Assembly (NCBI GenBank): GCA_039920745.1
Contig: JBDSDD010000045.1
Location: 1 to 64,000 of the forward strand
Source of the DNA: Scleromatobacter sp039920745
GTDB lineage: Bacteria; Pseudomonadota; Gammaproteobacteria; Burkholderiales; Burkholderiaceae_C
Direction of reading: 5' to 3'
DNA: 64,000 bases
Below, piece by piece: positions 25,055-33,844 of the stretch (positions within the stretch are counted from its first letter, which is position 1; the number at the start of each line of letters is the position of its first letter). The translations under genes and the position numbers were made by a program. The notes under the pieces are model-generated. The model made no database searches. It saw only the letters and a list, made by a program, of their open reading frames with translations, and was not told where the DNA came from.

Positions 25055-26728
25055 TCAGCCGCCCAGCAGCGCGGCGCCCAGCGCCTCGGCCACTTCGATG
25101 CCGTCCACGCCGGCCGACATGATGCCGCCGGCGTAACCCGCGCCTTCGCCGGCCGGGAACAGGCCGCGCACGTTCAGGCTCTGGTAGTCCTTGCCGCGCG
25201 GGATGCGCAGCGGCGACGAGGTGCGAGTCTCGACGCCGGTGAGCACCGCGTCGGCCTGCGAGAAACCCTTGATCTGGCGCTCGAACGCCGGCAGCGCCTC
25301 GCGGATCGCGTCGAGTGCGTACTCGGGCAGGCTGCCGCGGCCCTTTTCCTGCAGGTCGGTCAGGTGCACGCCCGGCTTGTACGACGGCTGCACGCTGCCG
25401 AGCGCCGAAGAGCGCTGGCGCTTGACGAAGTCGCCCACCAGCGCGCCCGGCGCCCTGTAGCCGCCGCCGCCCAGCTCGTAGGCGCGCGACTCCCACAAGC
25501 GCTGGAACACGATGCCGTCGAGCGGGTTGACGACGCCGCCCGACTTGCCGTCCTGGCGATAGTCTTCGGGCGTGAGGCCCACGACGATGCCGGCGTTGGC
25601 GTTGCGCTCGTTGCGCGAGTACTGGCTCATGCCGTTGGTGACGACGCGATTTTCTTCAGACGTCGCGGCCACCACCGTGCCGCCTGGGCACATGCAGAAG
25701 CTGTAGACCGAGCGGCCGTTGCTCGCGTGGTGCACCAGCTTGTAGTCGGCCGCGCCCAGGATCTCGTTGCCGGCGTTGGGGCCGAAGCGCGCACTGTCGA
25801 TCAGGCCTTGCGGATGCTCGATGCGGTAGCCGATCGAGAAGGGCTTGGCGTCCATGCGAACGCCGCGTTCGTGCAACATCGCGAAGGTGTCGCGCGCGCT
25901 GTGGCCCAGCGCCAGCACGACGTGGTCGCTGCGCAGTTCCTCGCCGGACGCGAGGGTCAGGCCGCGGACCTGCCGGGTTTGTCCATGACTGTCGCCCTTG
26001 CCCTCGATGAGGATGTCGACGACGCGCTGCTCGAAACGGATCTCGCCGCCAAGGGCGACGATGTCGGCGCGCATCTTCTCGACCACGCCGACGAGGCGGA
26101 AGGTGCCGATGTGCGGCTTGGCCACGTAGAGGATCTCGTCGGGTGCGCCGGCCTTGACGAATTCGGCCAGCACCTTGCGCGTGAGGTGGCGCGGATCGCT
26201 GATCTGGCTCCACAGCTTGCCGTCCGAGAACGTGCCGGCGCCGCCCTCGCCGAACTGCACGTTCGACTCCGGATCGAGCTTGCCCTGGCGCCACAGGCCC
26301 CAGGTGTCCTTGGTGCGCTCGCGCACTTCCTTGCCACGTTCGAGCACGATCGGGCGCAGCCCCATCTGCGCCAGGATCAGCGCCGCGAAGATACCGCACG
26401 GGCCGAAGCCGACGACGATCGGGCGTTTCGCAGCGTCGAAGAAGCCGCTGGGGGCATGTCCGACGAACTTGTAGTTGGTGTCGGGCGTGACGCGCACGTG
26501 CGCGTCGCCCGCGAAGCGCGCGAGCACGGCCGATTCGTCGACGGCAAGGGTGCAGTCGACGGTGTAGATCAGCACGATGGCCGTCTTCTTGCGCGCGTCG
26601 TAGCTGCGCTTGAAGACGGAGAACGACGTCAGCTCCGCATCACGCACGCCCAGGCGCGCCAGGATCGCCGGACGCAGGGCATCCTCGGCATGATCGAGCG
26701 GCAGGCGCAGTTCGGTGATTCGAAGCAT
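25055..26728 (-). CDS. FAD-dependent dehydrogenase of the COG2509 type
   Basis: A 557-aa flavoprotein. The N-terminal 90 residues form a small alpha/beta extension typical of this group (KTAIVLIYTVDCTLAVDES). The FAD-binding fold follows with PIVVGFGPCGIFAALILAQM and ERGKEVRERT, then a core with FSDGKLWSQISD and a C-terminal LFPAGEGAGYAGGIMSAGVD block contacting the flavin. These proteins are annotated only as uncharacterised FAD-dependent dehydrogenases. It converges on the sedolisin-like gene with 3 bp between the stops. Confidence 0.85.
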   Translation of the reverse strand: MLRITELRLPLDHAEDALRPAILARLGVRDAELTSFSVFKRSYDARKKTAIVLIYTVDCTLAVDESAVLARFAGDAHVRVTPDTNYKFVGHAPSGFFDAAKRPIVVGFGPCGIFAALILAQMGLRPIVLERGKEVRERTKDTWGLWRQGKLDPESNVQFGEGGAGTFSDGKLWSQISDPRHLTRKVLAEFVKAGAPDEILYVAKPHIGTFRLVGVVEKMRADIVALGGEIRFEQRVVDILIEGKGDSHGQTRQVRGLTLASGEELRSDHVVLALGHSARDTFAMLHERGVRMDAKPFSIGYRIEHPQGLIDSARFGPNAGNEILGAADYKLVHHASNGRSVYSFCMCPGGTVVAATSEENRVVTNGMSQYSRNERNANAGIVVGLTPEDYRQDGKSGGVVNPLDGIVFQRLWESRAYELGGGGYRAPGALVGDFVKRQRSSALGSVQPSYKPGVHLTDLQEKGRGSLPEYALDAIREALPAFERQIKGFSQADAVLTGVETRTSSPLRIPRGKDYQSLNVRGLFPAGEGAGYAGGIMSAGVDGIEVAEALGAALLGG

Positions 26729-26789
26729 GGTGCAGTGTCTCAGCGTGCGGCCGGAGCCGAGGGCTGGAACGCAATGCGGCGCGTTTCGG

Positions 26790-26819
26790 CAGGACGAACA
26801 AAGGAGCCCGAAGGCTCCT
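26790..26819 (-). terminator. Intrinsic terminator with tetraloop
   Basis: AGGAGCC (26802-26808) and GGCTCCT (26813-26819) enclose CGAA. On the minus strand this reads as a stem closed by a TTCG loop and followed by TTGTTCG, a good terminator for the small gene at 27004-27168. Confidence 0.65.
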
Positions 26820-26900
26820 GGTCACGACGCTGCAGCGATGTCGGCAAGTGCATTCGGGCGAAAGCCGCGAATGCCAAAATTGAACCGACCAAGGATGGCT

Positions 26901-27020
26901 GGCCCGAATTCAGCCTTGGCGACTGAAACGGGTTCAGCCCTTCGGGCTGGCCCGAATTCAGCCTTGGCGACTGAAACGGGTTCAGCCCTTCGGGCTGGCC
27001 CGATCAGCCCTGGCGAGCGC
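26901..27020. repeat. 48-bp tandem repeat, about 2.4 copies
   Basis: Two exact 48-bp copies start at 26901 and 26949 (each beginning GGCCCGAATTCAGCC). A third, degenerate partial copy starts at 26997 and runs into the 3' end of the small gene at 27004-27168. Each full unit contains two small hairpins, CTGAA-ACGGG-TTCAG and AGCCC-TTC-GGGCT. The unit is a multiple of three, but no open frame through it looks real. It lies in the 3' untranslated region of the 54-aa basic protein gene. Confidence 0.85.
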
Positions 27021-27168
27021 GCTTGCCCGGGTTCTTCTTGCTGCGGGTGTGGGCGCCGCGCTCGAGGCTGCGCTTCTGGCCCTTGCCGGTGGTGGCGGTG
27101 GTGCCGATCGGCAGCGCCGGACGCGGGGTAGCCTTGCGGTCGGCTTCGGTAACGATCTTGTTGCCCAT
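27004..27168 (-). CDS. 54-aa highly basic protein of unknown function
   Basis: The product begins MGNKIVTEADRKATPRPALP, continues IGTTATTGKGQKRSLERGAH and ends TRSKKNPGKRARQG. It has strong positive charge, no hydrophobic segment and a low-complexity Lys/Arg/Gly end. No family was recognised; the composition suggests a nucleic-acid- or ribosome-associated miniprotein, an inference only. High third-position GC and a following terminator at 26790-26819 support a real gene. The start lacks a strong ribosome binding site. Confidence 0.6.
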   Translation of the reverse strand: MGNKIVTEADRKATPRPALPIGTTATTGKGQKRSLERGAHTRSKKNPGKRARQG

Positions 27169-27472
27169 GATTGGATCCGGTCTCTAAAGCTGTAAGGGGT
27201 CGAACCCAGCATTATCCACGAACCGGGCAAAAAATGCACCTTTGCGAATCGAGGGTGGGTATCGGACGGGCCTGTCCGGACTCTCAGGAGCCCGAAGATC
27301 CACCCGCGAATGCGCCGTTGGCGAGGCGCTTTGTAAAGATCGATTACGCTCGTCAGCGTCAACGACATGTGCACGCAGGCCGTTCTAATGGCAAGCTCGC
27401 GCTTCAGCATCCCGACAGGTGGCTGCAGCAAGCGCCTCTCCCTCCCGAGCCGACATTGAAGGAACCCACATC
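27169..27472. promoter_or_regulatory. 304-bp divergent intergenic region
   Basis: It lies between the 54-aa basic protein (minus) and the His-rich exported protein (plus). A short imperfect hairpin, CGGAC (27263-27267) with GTCCG (27274-27278), is present. No gene or clear promoter consensus could be identified. Confidence 0.35.
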
Positions 27473-27964
27473 ATGAAGAAGATCCACTTCCAGCTCGCCG
27501 CCGTCGCCCTCGTGGCCCTCGCCGGCAGCGCTGCCCAGGCCCAGGTGTCCGTCGGCGCCAGCATCAACGTCAACGTGCCGGGCGTCTATGGGCGCGTCGA
27601 CATCGGCGGCCCGCAAGTCGGCGTCGCTTACGTGGCCCCGCCCGTGGTCTACGCGCAGCCGATGATCATCGCCCCGTCGCCGATCGCCGTGCAGCAGCGT
27701 CCGATCTACCTGTACGTGCCGGAAGTGCACCAGCGCGATTGGGCGCACCACTGCGCGGCGTACGGCGCCTGCGGCCAGCCGGTGTACTTCGTGCGCGAGC
27801 AGTGGGTGCACGACCGGTATGTGCAGCACTATCCGCATGACCATCGCTTCGATCACGAAGAGCGCGAGCACGAGCGCGAGCATGGGCATGGCCGTGGTCA
27901 CGACAAGGATCACGACAAGCACGACAAGCACGAAGAAGGCCACGGCCACGGCCACGACGACTGA
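27473..27964 (+). CDS. Exported protein with His/Asp/Glu-rich tail
   Basis: A 163-aa protein with a clear signal peptide (MKKIHFQLAAVALVALAGSA, then AQAQ) and GAAGGA before the ATG. The middle (residues about 25-115) is a Val/Pro-rich region with PPVVYAQPMIIAPSPIAVQQ and WAHHCAAYGACGQPVYFVRE. The last 40 residues are mostly His, Asp, Glu, Lys and Gly (HGHGRGHDKDHDKHDK), a composition that binds Ni, Zn or Cu. Similar small periplasmic proteins are common in Burkholderiales but uncharacterised. Metal buffering is inferred from composition. Confidence 0.75.
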   Translation: MKKIHFQLAAVALVALAGSAAQAQVSVGASINVNVPGVYGRVDIGGPQVGVAYVAPPVVYAQPMIIAPSPIAVQQRPIYLYVPEVHQRDWAHHCAAYGACGQPVYFVREQWVHDRYVQHYPHDHRFDHEEREHEREHGHGRGHDKDHDKHDKHEEGHGHGHDD

Positions 27965-28028
27965 CCTGGCCTGCGGCAGGGCGTAGCCTGCCGCTTGGCC
28001 TTGGCCATCCAGAGGTGCGGCCGGCGCC

Positions 28029-29159
28029 TCAGCGCCTGGCCGCAGGAAACGAGCGAAAACGCGTCACGGCCGTGGTGCGATCCGACACCGCCACCGTGCC
28101 GTCCGCCAAGCTGCGCTGCGTGCCGCGATCGACGATCGGCAAGTGGTGCGCCAGCGCGTTACCCGAGCGACGCAAGGCCTGCACAGCGTCCCAGGTGCCG
28201 GCCTTGCTCCAGCCGGGTGCGGCCAACTGCATGTCCCAGAGTCCGACGCCGGCACCCAGTGCGCGCACCTCGCGCAGGTGGTCGACCACGTTCGGGCCGA
28301 CGCCACCTGAGCCCCAGGCGTCGACCCAGGTCGGCATGCCCATCGCGATCTGGTCGCGCCGGTAACCGGCCTTCAGTCCAAAGTCCAGCTGCCAGCTGTA
28401 GCGAAACAGCGTGGCACCGCCCTCGCAGACGGGCTTGCCTTCGGGCGTGAACGTGGCTTTGCTGCCTTCGTACAGGTCTTCGTAGCCCATCGAATGGATG
28501 GTCGCCACGTCGCCCACCCAGTCGCTCCACCAGCGCATGTTGGGCGCGTTGTCGCACGGGCTGTGGAAGCTGTCGACGGTCAGGATCTTGCCCTTGGCCT
28601 TGAGTGCTGCCGCAAGCTGGTGGACGAAGGCAGCGTAGGCGGGGCGGTCGGCGCTGAAATCTCCTTCGCCTTCCAGGTCGAGGTCGACGCCGTCGAGATC
28701 CCACTTGGCGACGGCGGCCACCAGGGCGGCGCTGAACTCGTCCGGATGATCGACAAACGCGCGCCGGGCGAGCTGCCAGTCCCAGCGGTTGACCACCTGC
28801 GAGTTGTTGTACACGGTCAGCAGCGGCTGCACGCCATGGCTGCGCGCCCAGTGCTGCAACTGCTTGACGCTGGCGGCCGTGACCGGCTTGCCGGTGGCGT
28901 CCACCGGCGCGAAGACCAGGCCCTTGCCGTCGACGCTGGGGTTCCAGAACTGCAAGCCCAGGCGCGTCATGGACTGGCCGATGGCCGGCGTCGCGGCCAG
29001 CGCCTTCATCGAGGCCTCGATGCCGTAGGCCGGCACCCATCCCATCACTTGTGGGCTGTTGCCGCCGGGTTGTGCTTGGACGCTGGCCGCGGCCAGGCTG
29101 GCAACGATCGCCAGCGGAGCGGAGCACCGGACGAAGGACACGAACATCGACGTTTCCAT
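28029..29159 (-). CDS. Secreted glycoside hydrolase family 18 protein
   Basis: A 376-aa protein with a signal peptide (APLAIVASLAAASVQAQ). KWDLDGVDLDLEGEGDF is the GH18 DxxDxDxE signature with the catalytic acid at Glu163, and later GYRRDQIAMGMPTWVDAWG and GVGLWDMQLAAPGW fit the barrel's C-terminal strands. GH18 enzymes hydrolyse chitin or related N-acetylglucosamine polymers; the target here is unknown and no chitin-binding domain is present. ATG 29159 is used; ATG 29147, four codons in, is equally plausible. The C-terminal 40 residues look unstructured. Confidence 0.85.
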   Translation of the reverse strand: METSMFVSFVRCSAPLAIVASLAAASVQAQPGGNSPQVMGWVPAYGIEASMKALAATPAIGQSMTRLGLQFWNPSVDGKGLVFAPVDATGKPVTAASVKQLQHWARSHGVQPLLTVYNNSQVVNRWDWQLARRAFVDHPDEFSAALVAAVAKWDLDGVDLDLEGEGDFSADRPAYAAFVHQLAAALKAKGKILTVDSFHSPCDNAPNMRWWSDWVGDVATIHSMGYEDLYEGSKATFTPEGKPVCEGGATLFRYSWQLDFGLKAGYRRDQIAMGMPTWVDAWGSGGVGPNVVDHLREVRALGAGVGLWDMQLAAPGWSKAGTWDAVQALRRSGNALAHHLPIVDRGTQRSLADGTVAVSDRTTAVTRFRSFPAARR

Positions 29160-29370
29160 TGTTTTGATTGCACCAACGCGGGGCGCAGCGTAGCAGATGT
29201 AAGACACCAGCAAGAATCGGGCTCAGTTATAAGGGTTTTCCATCCAGGGTTTTCCAACGTCTTGTTGCGCAACAGCGGCTTGCTGGCCACAAGTCACGAA
29301 TACCCGGCGAAATGTCCGGGCACGCGCTGGTCGTGGAAGATGGCGCGATGAACCGACCCGCCGCCCACCC

Positions 29371-30396
29371 ATGACCGCGCCCCGCCTGCTGAACCTGGCG
29401 CTGCAGGGCGGCGGGGCGCATGGCGCCTTCACCTGGGGTGTGCTCGACGCCCTGCTCGAAGACGGCCGGATCGGCATCGACGGGCTTAGCGGCACCAGCG
29501 CCGGGGCGATGAACGCGGTCGTGCTGGCGCAGGGCTGGATGACCGGCGGCCGCGACGGTGCGCGCGCTGCTCTGCGCCGGTTCTGGACGGCACTGGGCGA
29601 GTCGATGCCGCTGGACATTACCCGCAAGGATGCCGACGGCGGCGTGCGCCTGGCCCCGGCGGTCAAGCTGTGGATGGCCTGGGCGCACTACGTGACTCCG
29701 GCGCAGTTCAACCCGCTGGACGTCAATCCGCTGCGCGAACTGCTGGCCGAGCAAGTGGACTTCGAGCGCTTGCGGCGCGATTGCCCCTTTCGCCTGTTCG
29801 TCGCCGCGACGCACGCCGATTCGGGCCGGTTGCGGTTGTTCGGTGCATCCGACCTGAGCGTCGACGCCGTGTTGGCCTCGGGCTGCCTGCCCACGGTGTT
29901 CCACGCGCCGCGCATCGACGGCCAGACCTGGTGGGACGGCGGCTACGCGGCCAATCCGGCGGTGTTCCCGCTGCTGCAGGACGCGCGGTCGCGCGACACC
30001 TTGCTGGTGCTGCTCTCACCGTTGGAGTGGCCGCCGACGCAACCTACCGACACCGCGCGCGAGCTGCACGCGCGTGTCGCCGAGATCGCATTCACCGCGG
30101 CGTTCCGGCGCGAGATGCAGGCCCTCGTGCGTGAGCGCGCTCAGCGCGAGCGACGCCCATGGCATCGTTGGCTGCCACGCGCCTGGACCGGCGCAGCGGC
30201 CGAGGCACGCTTCCACCTGATCGAGGCCGGCCCCGAGCTGGAGCACCTGGCCGGCGAAACCCGCCTGGCGGTCAACGCCAAGTTCTTCGAGACGCTGCAC
30301 CACCTCGGCCGCGCGAACGCGGGCCGCTGGCTGGCGCAGCATTTCGACGCGCTGGGCCGACGCGACAGCGTCGACCTCGCAGCGAAGTTCGCTTAG
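29371..30396 (+). CDS. Patatin-like phospholipase, RssA type
   Basis: A 341-aa patatin-family protein: QGGGAHG at residues 12-18 is the oxyanion loop, GTSAG with Ser43 the nucleophile elbow, ASGCLPTVFHAP the conserved middle block and WWDGGYAANPA the Asp segment. It is shorter than the patatin at 5825-7102 and has a different loop (GGGAHG against GGGPLG), so the two are not recent duplicates. No signal peptide is present. It converges on the YidB-like gene. Confidence 0.92.
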   Translation: MTAPRLLNLALQGGGAHGAFTWGVLDALLEDGRIGIDGLSGTSAGAMNAVVLAQGWMTGGRDGARAALRRFWTALGESMPLDITRKDADGGVRLAPAVKLWMAWAHYVTPAQFNPLDVNPLRELLAEQVDFERLRRDCPFRLFVAATHADSGRLRLFGASDLSVDAVLASGCLPTVFHAPRIDGQTWWDGGYAANPAVFPLLQDARSRDTLLVLLSPLEWPPTQPTDTARELHARVAEIAFTAAFRREMQALVRERAQRERRPWHRWLPRAWTGAAAEARFHLIEAGPELEHLAGETRLAVNAKFFETLHHLGRANAGRWLAQHFDALGRRDSVDLAAKFA

Positions 30397-30417
30397 CGAC
30401 GCACTGAGCGGAGAAGC

Positions 30418-30831
30418 TCAGCGACGCAGCGCCTGGAACGCGCTCAACGCCTCGTTGAGCAGGTTGCCCTGCGGCACCGCGCCGGCCGGCGTCACCGAGT
30501 CCACCGCGTGTGGCAGCAGGCCGGCGAGCTGGTTGGCGACGTCCTGCGGCGACAGCCCCAGCTTGGCCGCGACGGCCGCGATGTGCGGCTCGCCCAGTAC
30601 CGACTGCAGCTGGTCCGGCGTGATCGCCAGGTTCTGGCCGGTGCCCACCCAAGACGACACGACGTGGCCCAGGCCCTGTTGCTCGAACTGGCTGATCAGG
30701 CCTTGCAGGCCGCCGCCCTGGGTCAACAGCGATGAGACCACGTCCATCAGGCCCGGATGGACCTGGCCTGGCGCAACGCTGCCCGCCAGCGCGCCCGAAA
30801 CTTGTCCGACGATCGAATCCAGCAATCCCAT
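30418..30831 (-). CDS. YidB-like (DUF937) protein
   Basis: A 137-aa protein beginning MGLLDSIVGQVSGALAG, then GLQGLISQFEQQGLGHVVSS and WVGTGQNLAITPDQLQSVLG, the core of YidB/DUF937 proteins. VAAKLGLSPQDVANQLAGLL and PHAVDSVTPAG complete the family pattern. The fold is small and helical, the function unknown. It is a single gene with its own promoter in the 290 bp between it and the FtsH paralog; that spacer shows no other gene. Confidence 0.88.
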   Translation of the reverse strand: MGLLDSIVGQVSGALAGSVAPGQVHPGLMDVVSSLLTQGGGLQGLISQFEQQGLGHVVSSWVGTGQNLAITPDQLQSVLGEPHIAAVAAKLGLSPQDVANQLAGLLPHAVDSVTPAGAVPQGNLLNEALSAFQALRR

Positions 30832-31121
30832 GGCTCACTCCTGACGTTGATCCGCTTCACGACCGGAGCGGTTGAGTCCAATGTAGCGCGCGGCTTGGGG
30901 CTTGCGTGTGACTTTTGGTCCCGCAGCGCCAGAGAACCCGACTGTTCGGTGCTCGGTCACGGCGATGTTGTCGAGCAGGAACAGCCGCGAGCAATCCTGC
31001 CGCGACGAACTGGTGGGTTTGCGGGCCTTTTTTCCGGTGGAACTTCGCGCCTCATCGCGCTCCAATGGAGGCTCGATATCAGCCGATATCGCGGATCGCC
31101 ATTGCCTCGAGGCACACGCCC

Positions 31122-33080
31122 ATGAACGCCCTCCAGAAACTCCTCAAGCGTACCCGCGCGAACTCCCGCGTCCCCGTCGCCGTGTTGTCGATGCTGCTGG
31201 TGATCGCGGGTTTCCTGCTGCTGTCGCAGGAGGCCGCGCGCGAGACGAATGCGCGCAAGAGCGCCGAGATGCTGGAGTTCGAGAAGGCGCCCGACGCGTG
31301 GCTGGCCAACCAGCGCAACGTGTCCGAGCTCATCAAGGCGACCGACGCCGGCCAGGTGGCCACGGTCGCGTTGGCCAACGGCCATCCTGGCCTGGTGCTC
31401 TACACGCTCAAGAGCGGAGCGAAAGCCAGCGTCTCGGTGCCTGGCTGCACCGTCATCGGCTGCGCCGGCACCGCGCTGGACAAGCTCGCCGAGCGCAGCG
31501 CCGCGCAAGGCTTCGCGCTGGTCGGCGTGGACGTCGATCCGCGCACCAAGAGCCAGCACCTGCTCGACCTGGCGGGCACCATCGTGTCGCCGCTGATCAT
31601 CATCGCGACCATGGGCATCGGCTTTTTCGTGCTGATGCGCCTGCAGACGGGCGTGGGCGGTGCGGCGTCGACGCTGTCGGAGCGTCCGCAGATCAAGTTC
31701 GACGACGCCATCGGCAACGCCGAGGCCAAGGCCGCGCTCAACCGCGTCAAGGCGTTCATGCACGATCCGTCGGCATACGTGAAGCTGGGCGCCGCGGCGC
31801 CGCGCGGCGTGCTGCTCGTCGGCCCGCCCGGCACTGGCAAGACGCTGCTCGCCAAAGCGCTGGCTGGCGAGAGCAAGGCCAACTTCATTGCCGTCGACGG
31901 CTCGTACTTCACGGCCACGTATTACGGCGCGGGCGTCGCCAAGGTCAAGGCGCTGTTCAAGCTGGCGCGCAACAACGCGCCCTGCGTGCTGTTCATCGAC
32001 GAAGTGGACGGCATCGGCAAGCGCTCGCGCGGGGCCGAAGGCGGCGGCGCGGAGTCGGAGATGAACCGCATCATCAACCGCGTGCTGGTCGAGATGGACG
32101 GCTTCGAGGCGATGGACAACGTCGTCGTCGTGGCCGCCACCAACCACGAGAACAACATCGACGAGGCGATGCGCCGCCCGGGCCGCTTCGACATGCTGGT
32201 GCGCCTGGCCAAGCCCACGCTGCCCGAGCGCGCGAAGCTGTTCGACCTCTACCTGGGCAAGGTCACCGCGGATGGCACGGCCGACACCGCGTCGCTGGCA
32301 CGCATGACGCCCGGCCTGACGCCAGCCGACATCGCCAACATCGTCAACAAGGCGGCCTCCAGTGCCGCCGAGGCTGGCGCCGCCACGGTGTCCTCCAACC
32401 ACGTGCTGCGCGCGATCGAGACGCAGTTGCTGGGTGGCGAGATCTCGCCCGTGAAGGACCTGCTGACCGAAGGCACCCGCGTGCGCCTGGCCTACCACGA
32501 GGCCGGCCACGCGATGGTCGGCCACTGGACCGGCGCGGGCCTGGTCGAACGCGTCACCATCGAGCCGCGCGGCCAGGCGCTGGGCGTGACCTACATGACG
32601 CGCGGTACTGAAGATCCGCTCTACAAGCAGAACGAACTGGTGAGCCGCCTTGCGATGATGCTGGGCGGCCGCGAGGCCGAGTTGCTGGTGCTCGACAGCG
32701 TGTCCAGCGGCGCGTCCGACGACCTCAAGCGTGCGTCGGAACTGGCCATCGAGATGGTCGGCTCGCTTGGCTTCTCGGAGTCCTTCGGCCTGCTCAGCGT
32801 CGGGGGCATTCCCAAGGAATTGCTGGGCCCGGACATCCAGGCCGCGGTGCTCAAGGAAGCCCGCACGCTGCTCGAACAGGCGCAGGCCACCTGCCGCATG
32901 CTGCTCAAGGCCCAGCGCGCGCGCCTGGACGCAATGGCGCAGGCGCTGCTCTCGAGCGAAGTGCTGCAGGGCGACGAGCTCAAGGAGATGCTGGGCGAGG
33001 TCGCCCGCGAACCCGCGCCCGTGGCCGAGGCGATTGGCCACGACCAGGCGCTGGCGCTGGCGTTCAACCGACGCGCCTGA
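31122..33080 (+). CDS. Divergent FtsH-type membrane AAA+ metalloprotease
   Basis: A 652-aa protein with the FtsH plan: membrane helix at about 18-38, a periplasmic region to about 150, a second helix at about 152-170, an AAA+ domain with GPPGTGKT at 234-241 and VLFIDEVD, and an M41 peptidase with HEAGH at 459-463 and the third zinc ligand near Asp534 (SGASDDLKRA). Where FtsH has the pore motif F-V-G, this protein has TYYGAG. Its periplasmic segment carries two cysteines (VPGCTVIGCAG). It is probably an active paralog alongside a housekeeping FtsH elsewhere; the substrate is unknown. Confidence 0.88.
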   Translation: MNALQKLLKRTRANSRVPVAVLSMLLVIAGFLLLSQEAARETNARKSAEMLEFEKAPDAWLANQRNVSELIKATDAGQVATVALANGHPGLVLYTLKSGAKASVSVPGCTVIGCAGTALDKLAERSAAQGFALVGVDVDPRTKSQHLLDLAGTIVSPLIIIATMGIGFFVLMRLQTGVGGAASTLSERPQIKFDDAIGNAEAKAALNRVKAFMHDPSAYVKLGAAAPRGVLLVGPPGTGKTLLAKALAGESKANFIAVDGSYFTATYYGAGVAKVKALFKLARNNAPCVLFIDEVDGIGKRSRGAEGGGAESEMNRIINRVLVEMDGFEAMDNVVVVAATNHENNIDEAMRRPGRFDMLVRLAKPTLPERAKLFDLYLGKVTADGTADTASLARMTPGLTPADIANIVNKAASSAAEAGAATVSSNHVLRAIETQLLGGEISPVKDLLTEGTRVRLAYHEAGHAMVGHWTGAGLVERVTIEPRGQALGVTYMTRGTEDPLYKQNELVSRLAMMLGGREAELLVLDSVSSGASDDLKRASELAIEMVGSLGFSESFGLLSVGGIPKELLGPDIQAAVLKEARTLLEQAQATCRMLLKAQRARLDAMAQALLSSEVLQGDELKEMLGEVAREPAPVAEAIGHDQALALAFNRRA

Positions 33081-33663
33081 CGGGCGGCCGGGCCGGCGGC
33101 TTCGGGGCCGGCCTGGGCGCGGGATGCGCCCGCAACGCTGGTGCCATCGCGCGCTTGAGGCCGCAGGACCAGCGCCGCACGACCAGCGTCAGGAATCGAC
33201 CGTCGTAGTCGGCCTGGCAGAAGTCGACGTCGTCGGCCAGCTTGCGGGCCACGGTGGCCGTCGTGTTGCCGTAGGAGCAGGTCATCCAGTAGCCGCCCGC
33301 GCGACGTGGCAGGTCCCAGCCGTCGTGCAGGCCGGCCGCGCCCTTGTATTCGACGGTCGGAACAATCAGGCTCGTCTCGGCTGGCGGCCCGGGATAGAAC
33401 GCGACGCGCACGAACGGGTAGTTGCCTTGCTGGTTCAGTGGCGTCCAGCCGGCGATCACCTCGGACACATTCTGCTGCACCGCCAACTGCGCGGGACAGG
33501 CGTCGGCCAGCTGCGTGGGCGACGGCGTCGAAGCGGCGGAGGCCGGCACCGCGGCCGCGACGGGATGCGGGAGCGCCACGGGCGTGGCCGCGTGAGCGAG
33601 CGGGCCGACCGCCAGTGCGGCGGCGAGGGCGAGCGAGGAGCAGGGAGCGGCGGCGTTGCGCAT
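33064..33663 (-). CDS. Exported STY0301-like protein
   Basis: A 199-aa protein with a signal peptide (SLALAAALAVGPLAHA) and then a domain with four spaced cysteines: CPAQLAVQQNVSEVIAGWTP, NYPFVRVAFYPGPPAE, GGYWMTCSYGNTTATVAR, FCQADYD and SCGLKRAM. The W-D-L and C-x-Y-x-x-T-T pattern resembles the uncharacterised STY0301 family. The C-terminal 25 residues are Pro/Arg-rich and overlap the end of the FtsH paralog on the other strand by 17 bp, unusual for convergent genes. The start was chosen at the ATG before the signal peptide. Confidence 0.65.
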   Translation of the reverse strand: MRNAAAPCSSLALAAALAVGPLAHAATPVALPHPVAAAVPASAASTPSPTQLADACPAQLAVQQNVSEVIAGWTPLNQQGNYPFVRVAFYPGPPAETSLIVPTVEYKGAAGLHDGWDLPRRAGGYWMTCSYGNTTATVARKLADDVDFCQADYDGRFLTLVVRRWSCGLKRAMAPALRAHPAPRPAPKPPARPPVRRVG

Positions 33664-33844
33664 GCGGGTCGACGGCGCGGCGGCCGCGGGTGGATGTCCC
33701 CGGAGTCTAGGGCTTGTTTCACGCTCGGACGCTGCCGACCCGATCGACTCGACACGCAGGGGCGCTACCATTGGCGCTCGGCTTTCCGGTCGCGCTGTGC
33801 GCCAACCCGGAACGCCGCCTTCCACGGCTCCCCGCCTCCGGCCG

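Noticed and set aside
26901..27020. Tandem repeat as a possible CRISPR array
   Set aside because: The 48-bp copies are directly adjacent with no unique spacers and there are no cas genes.
26715..27131. Plus-strand frame reading through the 48-bp repeat (GPNSALATETGSALRA repeats)
   Set aside because: It is antisense to the small basic gene and a terminator, starts without a ribosome binding site and owes its length to the repeat being a multiple of three.
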